Source: JBEKYD01 sp049509915
GTDB lineage: Bacteria; Acidobacteriota; Terriglobia; Bryobacterales; Bryobacteraceae
Reading direction: 5' to 3'
Length of the DNA stretch: 6,267 nt
NCBI GenBank assembly: GCA_049509915.1
Contig: JBEKZL010000389.1
Coordinates: 1-6,267, forward strand
Positions 1-4,033 of the stretch are shown here, piece by piece. A program made the position numbers and the translations under genes. How positions within the stretch are numbered: position 1 is the stretch's first letter; the number at the start of each line of letters is the position of its first letter. The notes under the pieces are model-generated. The model did not search any database and was not told where the DNA came from. It was given only the letters and a program-made list of their open reading frames with translations.

Positions 1-155
1 TCGTCCGCGGCCTGCAACACGGTGTTGGCTTGCTGCATCATGGGATGGTCTTCGGAGAGCCGGGTTAGGGACGCCCCCTTTGTCTGAATGATCTTATTGA
101 GGGCGGACTGAAACAGCGATAGCTTGCCACTGTGAAGGCTGAGCGGTAGGTTCAT
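1..155 (-). CDS. N-terminal fragment of an unrecognised protein, cut by the left edge
   Basis: Reading leftward from an ATG at 155-153, the frame stays open for 51 codons to the edge, beginning MNLPLSLHSGKLSLFQSALN. An AAAGGA ribosome-binding-like sequence lies 9 nt upstream of the ATG (plus-strand positions 165-170), which supports this start. The visible part is polar and probably helical, with no signal peptide, membrane segment or recognised motif. It is divergent from the large gene that starts at 449 and would share the intergenic control region with it. All three plus-strand frames over the same stretch hit stops before about position 92, so a plus-strand gene reading in from the left could only contribute a short tail. 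I do not recognise the family. The call rests on the open frame plus the ribosome binding site, so confidence is moderate. Confidence 0.55.
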   Translation of the reverse strand, partial: MNLPLSLHSGKLSLFQSALNKIIQTKGASLTRLSEDHPMMQQANTVLQAAD

Positions 156-186
156 TTTAGTAGATCCTTTCTGGCATCCCCAATTC

Positions 187-201
187 GTGTAGAGTATACA
201 C
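187..201. repeat. 15-nt near-palindrome GTGTAGAGTATACAC, operator-like
   Basis: The two 7-nt arms, GTGTAGA and the complement of TATACAC, match at 6 of 7 positions around a single central G. It lies 32-46 nt upstream of the leftward start codon and overlaps the minus-strand TATACT hexamer. A dimeric repressor bound here would therefore cover the likely -10 of the leftward gene. The palindrome is seen directly; the operator role is inferred. Confidence 0.35.
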
Positions 202-223
202 CCGGCCGTCACGGTTTGGCCGG
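202..223. repeat. Short inverted repeat CCGGCC-N10-GGCCGG
   Basis: Perfect 6-nt arms at 202-207 and 218-223 flank a 10-nt spacer. It directly abuts the GTGTA/TACAC palindrome. There is no T-run on either side that would make it an intrinsic terminator. It may be an operator or a small hairpin in the leftward transcript. Such GC-rich 6-mers also occur by chance in GC-rich DNA. Confidence 0.25.
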
Positions 224-245
224 ACATTCAACCTCCAGCTCGGCA

Positions 246-256
246 AAACGGGAACT
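246..256 (+). promoter_or_regulatory. Box 1, AAACGGGAACT, single copy of the repeated 11-nt motif
   Basis: This copy matches the left arm of the 297-322 palindrome at 10 of 11 positions (AAACGGGTACT at 298-308). The two copies start exactly 52 nt apart, about five helical turns, so they would face the same side of the DNA. A short inverted repeat, CGGCA (241-245) and TGCCG (260-264), encloses it. A regulator binding site is the natural reading, but it is inferred from repetition alone. Confidence 0.4.
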
Positions 257-296
257 AAGTGCCGGCCCTCTCATCAAGAATCAGTAAGTTACAGGT

Positions 297-322
297 GAAA
301 CGGGTACTTTAGCTCCCGTTTC
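297..322. promoter_or_regulatory. 26-nt imperfect palindrome made of two inverted AAACGGGWNCT boxes
   Basis: The arms GAAACGGG (297-304) and CCCGTTTC (315-322) are perfectly complementary over 8 nt. Extending inward, the 12-nt arms agree at 10 of 12 positions, with TT at 309-310 as the centre. The right arm read on the minus strand is AAACGGGAGCT. The site lies about 125 nt upstream of the start codon at 449 and about 140 nt upstream of the leftward start, so it could serve either promoter. An RNA hairpin with a 10-nt loop is also possible. There is no U-tract, so it is not a terminator. Confidence 0.5.
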
Positions 323-438
323 TGGATGCTCCATCCCAAGACAGCGGGGGGTTACCGGAACGCGGATTTTCCCATTTTGTTTCCATTCGTTTTGGTGTAC
401 GATCTTGACACGTCCAGTTCATCGGAGGAGAGGGAATC

Positions 439-443
439 GAGGA
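439..443 (+). promoter_or_regulatory. Ribosome binding site that decides the start at 449
   Basis: GAGGA at 439-443 ends 5 nt before the ATG at 449, which is normal spacing. A second purine-rich run, GGAGGAGAGGG at 424-434, lies too far upstream to be optimal. The alternative in-frame ATG at 326 has no comparable site, so 449 is preferred. Confidence 0.7.
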
Positions 444-448
444 ATCAC

Positions 449-2623
449 ATGGCGACGATCAAACTGACCGACGATCTCGGGCTGGACGCCGACGTCCAAC
501 TGGCTCCCTTCTCCTCGCTGCTGAAATACTTTCAGCAGTTGCCAGCGCTGCGGCTGACCAACTCCGATTTTTCGAAGGCGGGAGGGCTCACGCTCGATCA
601 GCCGGCGCTGACGTCGATCGCGAGCGGCCTCTCGTTCGCTGACGCCGTTTCGATCGGGCCGGGCGCAAACGCCCTTTCCATTTCGGCCGGAGCGCACGGA
701 TCGCTGGAATTGATTCAACCAACGCCGACGGTCGCGAGCCTGCCCGATGTGTATTCGGGCGACATCGGGATCGCGGCGGGAACCTGCTACGTCGGATTCG
801 GCATCCAGGCGTCCGTCGGGGTAGCGGTTGGACCGGATGCGGGACTCCTCGAATTCGGAGTGGGCCCTGGCGAGACCATCGACATCCGGAATTATCGGAA
901 TTTTCCGCTGAAGCAGGGGATTACGCTTCTGGACGCGGTCGAGCAAACCGTGGGCAGTTTCATTATTCCAGCCAGCTCGGGCGATCTGGCCGCGCTACCG
1001 GACGGCGCGGTGGCCACGGCGACGGGAACCGGGACGCTCAAGCTTTCCGCCACGGCCAACCTGCTCGCCGTCACCAATCCCCTGGCTTCGGTGGCGCTTC
1101 CCGCGCTGCTGCCGGCGCTGTCGGTGACCGCCGGTGGGGTGGCGCAGGTGGGAGCGTCCTTCGAGCTGAAGGGCACGTTCCAAATGTGCGCGCAAAAACA
1201 GGCGGCGGGGCGCGTGCGGCTGGGCTGGTACCGGGAAAAAGCCGCTGAGATTGACGTAACCGCGACCGCCGGGGCGAGTGTGAGCGCGGGCTTCGGAACT
1301 ACCGATCTGTTTTCCACTATCATCGGGGTCATCAGCTCCAGTGCCGCCGCCGATCTCGCCGAGCTCCAAAAGGCGGGGCTTCCCCCTGACCAGATCAGCG
1401 CCATTCAAGGTGCCGTGAAGGCAGCCGTCGACCGCAAGCTTGAGCTGGCGCTTTCCGCCGGGCTCAGCGTGACCGAGTCCACCGACGCCGCATTTCTGTA
1501 CGATATCGACGCCGCCGCCCTGACGCCGGATTCGCGCCAGGCGCTGAACCAGGCGCTCACCGGCGATTTGAGCGGATTGCATGGCGTTGCCCTGGCCGGG
1601 ATCACGGAGATTCAGAGCGTTTGGAGCAATGCGCGAAAGACCGGGATCCGGTTCGACGTGAACCTGCTGGGGATACTCAACTACGGCTCTATCTCGACTC
1701 TGGCCTCCAGCGGCGAGGTGCTGTTCGAGCCGGCGACCGGAGCGCTGGTCATCACCGACAAGGTTACGGCCCAGCGAATTCGTTCGACGGCGGTGAATTT
1801 TGGGGCCGACACACAGAAATTGCGCCACGTGATGGCGGAGTCGTTCCTGCTGACGGCGGCTTACCAGGGATCGCAACGGCAAATCGGGGGGCCGGCGTTG
1901 CGCTGCAGCCACGATTTTTTCGATCTCCAAAACAATACCGGTCCGACCCAGATGCAGCGCGACCTGCGTGTCGGTGCGGCCCTTGGTCTGTTCTCCGGCG
2001 GCGACGCCACCGCACCGGCCGGCGTCGGCGATTTCGGCCGCACCATGATTCATGCCCGCACCGATTACGACAGTGCTGTGGCGGCGGCTCTGTTTCTCGA
2101 CCCTTCGGGCGTACCCATGCCGGAAACGTTCTACGAAAACATGGGACGCGCCGCGGTCCAATTGCTGGTGAATGAGGGCGACGACGACGCCGTCCGGCGC
2201 GGGCCCGCCATCGACGACGATCTCTGGGGCCGGATGAAGGCTCAAGGCCAGCCGGGTTTTGCGAAGCTATTTCCGGGCGTGACCGCGCCTCTCGTGGGAG
2301 CCATCACGGCGGACTACACGGCCATCAGGTGGTGGGCCGGCGCCATGGCCGGCGCGGGCCAGCGGCTGGCGGCGATCGGCAAATGGTTCGGCCAGCACCC
2401 GGCGGCGGCGCCGGACGATCCGGAATTTCAAAGCTTGCGGCAGGGCCTGGCGGCACATTTGAAGCAGGTGGCCTCCACCACCAGCGAACAGTTCGGCGAG
2501 CCCTGGGGCCTGATCGCCATGGACCAGGCGTCGGGCCGCCGGGCCGGCGCAAGCATTTTGATCGCCGGACCGCGGCTTGTCCGGACGAAACAGCGCGTGC
2601 TGGCGGCCACGGCCGGGTCGTAA
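449..2623 (+). CDS. Large hypothetical protein, 724 aa, function unknown
   Basis: I do not recognise this protein. The start at 449 (MATIKLTDDLGLDADVQLAP) has a good ribosome binding site. There is no signal peptide and no convincing membrane helix, so it is probably cytoplasmic or exported without a classical leader. Residues about 60-290 are rich in Ala, Gly, Ser, Thr and Val, with alternating hydrophobic patterns suggesting extended beta structure. Residues about 295-335 look helical. A distinctive block near 384-440 contains GITEIQSVW, VNLLGILNYGSIS and GALVITDKVTAQRI. The C-terminal third is more mixed and includes an acidic patch (NEGDDD, 575-580) and a Trp-rich stretch, TAIRWWAG. No catalytic motif or metal-binding set is evident. 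It is the first gene of the putative operon, 39 nt before the flavoenzyme gene, so a role alongside the two oxidoreductases is plausible but unproven. Reality of the gene is near certain; function is open. Confidence 0.9.
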   Translation: MATIKLTDDLGLDADVQLAPFSSLLKYFQQLPALRLTNSDFSKAGGLTLDQPALTSIASGLSFADAVSIGPGANALSISAGAHGSLELIQPTPTVASLPDVYSGDIGIAAGTCYVGFGIQASVGVAVGPDAGLLEFGVGPGETIDIRNYRNFPLKQGITLLDAVEQTVGSFIIPASSGDLAALPDGAVATATGTGTLKLSATANLLAVTNPLASVALPALLPALSVTAGGVAQVGASFELKGTFQMCAQKQAAGRVRLGWYREKAAEIDVTATAGASVSAGFGTTDLFSTIIGVISSSAAADLAELQKAGLPPDQISAIQGAVKAAVDRKLELALSAGLSVTESTDAAFLYDIDAAALTPDSRQALNQALTGDLSGLHGVALAGITEIQSVWSNARKTGIRFDVNLLGILNYGSISTLASSGEVLFEPATGALVITDKVTAQRIRSTAVNFGADTQKLRHVMAESFLLTAAYQGSQRQIGGPALRCSHDFFDLQNNTGPTQMQRDLRVGAALGLFSGGDATAPAGVGDFGRTMIHARTDYDSAVAAALFLDPSGVPMPETFYENMGRAAVQLLVNEGDDDAVRRGPAIDDDLWGRMKAQGQPGFAKLFPGVTAPLVGAITADYTAIRWWAGAMAGAGQRLAAIGKWFGQHPAAAPDDPEFQSLRQGLAAHLKQVASTTSEQFGEPWGLIAMDQASGRRAGASILIAGPRLVRTKQRVLAATAGS

Positions 2624-2624
2624 C

Positions 2625-2639
2625 AGGATCGTCGATCCT
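2625..2639. repeat. Perfect palindrome AGGATCG-T-CGATCCT between genes
   Basis: The 7-nt arms at 2625-2631 and 2633-2639 are exactly complementary around T2632. The site begins one base after the TAA of the 724-aa gene and ends 7 nt before the Shine-Dalgarno of the next gene. In RNA it could fold as a 6-bp stem with a 3-nt loop. No T-run follows, so it is not a standard terminator. A role in mRNA processing or stability, or as an operator, is inference. Confidence 0.4.
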
Positions 2640-2646
2640 AAGGGGC

Positions 2647-2655
2647 AAGGAGGAG
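2647..2655 (+). promoter_or_regulatory. Strong Shine-Dalgarno AAGGAGGAG for the VAO-type oxidoreductase
   Basis: This near-consensus anti-16S match lies 7 nt upstream of the ATG at 2663 and fixes that start. It suggests efficient independent translation initiation of the second gene rather than strict coupling to the gene before it. Confidence 0.85.
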
Positions 2656-2662
2656 ACTTTCG

Positions 2663-4018
2663 ATGAGCGAGATTGTCGTCACCAATTGGTTTGGGGATCT
2701 GGTTTCCCACGCGCAGGCGGTCGTGGAGGCGGCTTCCGCCGATGACGTGGTCAAGGTTCTGCAGAATCCCGCCCAGTATCCGTCTCCGGTGCGGGCGGTT
2801 GGCTCCAACCATTCCACCGCGCCGTGCGCCGTCGTCGACGGGGGCACCATCCTCAAGATGTCCGGTATGAATAAGATTCTGGACATTTCGAACGGCACGG
2901 TGACGGCGGAGGCGGGCGCGCTCTACATCGACGTGGCCAAAGAGCTGGAGAAGCAGAATCTGCAGTTCTATGTCAACACCGAGATAGGCAGTCTCTCGGT
3001 CGGCAGCGCGGCCTGCGCGGGAACCAAGGACTCGTCGATGCCCGGCGAGTACGGCCAGGTCGGCTCCTATGTTACCCGGATCAAAATGGCGCTGCCGTCG
3101 GGCGATTTCCTGGAAGTGACCGACGATCAGCCCGACCTGATGCAGAAGGTCCGATCCAGTTACGGAACTTTCGGGATCGTCTGTCAAGCCACTTTCCGCG
3201 TCCGCCCGATCCAGCCCATGGCGGTGCATCACCAGACGTTCAAACTCGACGATTTCATCCAGCAGTTGCCCGCTCTGAAAGCCGGCGGCGAGTCGCTGAT
3301 GTTCTACGTCTTCCCCTTCGACAACCTGATCACGGTGGAATTCCGGAAGTACGATCCGGCCGCGACCGGCGATCCCAATCGCGCCATCTGGCCGCTGCGT
3401 AACTATATGTGGGCCAGCGCCGGGCCGCTGGTTTGCGCCAACGCCGGGAAGGATATCGCCGATAAGACGGTGCGGTACAAAGTGATCGACGGATTCAATG
3501 CTCTATGGCGCTGGAAGCTGGAGAACCTGATTCAGAGCGGGAACACGGTCGCCACCGACCAGATCATCCGTTACCCGCCGGTAGGCGGCGCGAGCCGTTA
3601 CACCTTCAGCCTTTGGGCGTTCCCCGAGACGAGCTACCCGGCTGTCCTGCGGGCATGCTTTCAGTTTTGCCAACAGTATTATAAGCAGAACGGTTACCGC
3701 GTTGACATGCTCTTCGTCGGCTATCGCGTCGCGAAGGACCAGAACTCGCTGCTTTCCTATTCCTGGGACGGCGACGTGATGACCATCGACCCGGTGTCTA
3801 CCGCGAATCCGGGATGGGACCAGTTCCTGGTGGCTTACAATCGGTTTTCGAGCGACCAGGGAGGCATTCCACTGTTCAATCAGACCTATGGCATCACTCC
3901 CGCACAGGCGCAGAAGGCGTTGGGTGACCGGTTGACGGCTTTCGCCGCCGCACGCAAGACTTACGATCCCCAGGGCCGGCTTCTCAACGATTATTTCCGG
4001 CAACTGCTCGGAAACTGA
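2663..4018 (+). CDS. FAD-binding oxidoreductase, VAO/PCMH fold, ALO-like C-terminal half
   Basis: This is a flavin-dependent oxidase or dehydrogenase of 451 aa, a usual length for the family. The N-terminal PCMH-type FAD domain spans about residues 15-182. It includes RAVGSNHS, where H50 sits at the position that carries covalent 8-alpha-histidyl FAD in the aldonolactone/alditol oxidase group. It also has SVGSAACAGTKDSS (112-125), at the place of the usual xTHG FAD loop, and SSYGTFGIVCQATFRVRP (165-182), a typical domain end. Residues about 190-451 resemble the D-arabinono-1,4-lactone oxidase C-terminal domain and finish with the characteristic DPQGRLLNDYF. Two expected active-site elements look altered. 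The family's E-x-R reads G353-Y-R355, and the HWGK motif reads LFNQ (404-407). No signal peptide is present, so it is probably cytoplasmic. It is cotranscribable with the downstream GMC gene, 15 nt away. Class is confident; substrate is unknown. Confidence 0.9.
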   Translation: MSEIVVTNWFGDLVSHAQAVVEAASADDVVKVLQNPAQYPSPVRAVGSNHSTAPCAVVDGGTILKMSGMNKILDISNGTVTAEAGALYIDVAKELEKQNLQFYVNTEIGSLSVGSAACAGTKDSSMPGEYGQVGSYVTRIKMALPSGDFLEVTDDQPDLMQKVRSSYGTFGIVCQATFRVRPIQPMAVHHQTFKLDDFIQQLPALKAGGESLMFYVFPFDNLITVEFRKYDPAATGDPNRAIWPLRNYMWASAGPLVCANAGKDIADKTVRYKVIDGFNALWRWKLENLIQSGNTVATDQIIRYPPVGGASRYTFSLWAFPETSYPAVLRACFQFCQQYYKQNGYRVDMLFVGYRVAKDQNSLLSYSWDGDVMTIDPVSTANPGWDQFLVAYNRFSSDQGGIPLFNQTYGITPAQAQKALGDRLTAFAAARKTYDPQGRLLNDYFRQLLGN

Positions 4019-4021
4019 ATT

Positions 4022-4027
4022 GGAGGG
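4022..4027 (+). promoter_or_regulatory. Shine-Dalgarno GGAGGG for the GMC oxidoreductase
   Basis: This site lies 6 nt upstream of the ATG at 4034 and only 4 nt after the stop codon of the preceding gene. It fixes the start and supports cotranscription of the two flavoenzyme genes. Confidence 0.8.
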
Positions 4028-4033
4028 TTTCTT

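Larger units (their letters stand above)
156..448. promoter_or_regulatory. Divergent intergenic control region
   Basis: This stretch of about 290 nt separates the leftward partial gene from the rightward three-gene set and should hold promoters for both. It is less GC-rich than the genes, with a T-rich patch at 367-393. It contains the inverted repeats listed separately (187-201, 202-223, 246-256, 297-322). On the minus strand, TATACT (plus positions 198-193) is a fair -10 hexamer for the leftward gene, but no -35 match sits at normal spacing. On the plus strand, TACGAT (398-403) is a weak -10 candidate for the rightward operon. Neither promoter is convincing. An in-frame ATG at 326 would extend the next gene into this region, but codon composition there is unlike the gene body. 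Confidence 0.6.

Noticed and set aside
367..393. T-rich patch as a terminator tract
   Set aside because: No stable GC hairpin sits directly upstream on the plus strand. It is better described as a low-GC promoter-region segment.
405..410. Perfect TTGACA -35 hexamer
   Set aside because: At 16-18 nt downstream there is only the purine-rich ribosome-binding stretch, with no -10 match, and the transcript start would fall almost at the start codon.
326..448. Upstream in-frame extension giving a 765-aa form of the first operon gene
   Set aside because: There is no ribosome binding site before the ATG at 326 and codon composition is unlike the rest of the gene. The ATG at 449 has GAGGA at good spacing.
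995..2245. Long minus-strand open frame (416 codons) opposite the 724-aa gene
   Set aside because: It is a GC-bias shadow. Its protein is rich in Arg, Gly and His with no motif, and it lies wholly antisense to a gene with better codon usage and a ribosome binding site.
2996..3034. C118 of the VAO-type enzyme as a second covalent FAD link (bicovalent flavin)
   Set aside because: In berberine-bridge-type enzymes the linking Cys lies three residues before the VGG-like turn. That position here is S110, and C118 falls after the turn, so only the H50 link is supported.
2267..3232. Minus-strand open frame of 321 codons spanning the junction of the first two operon genes
   Set aside because: It is antisense to two supported genes, including the FAD-binding domain, and is compositionally typical of a shadow frame.
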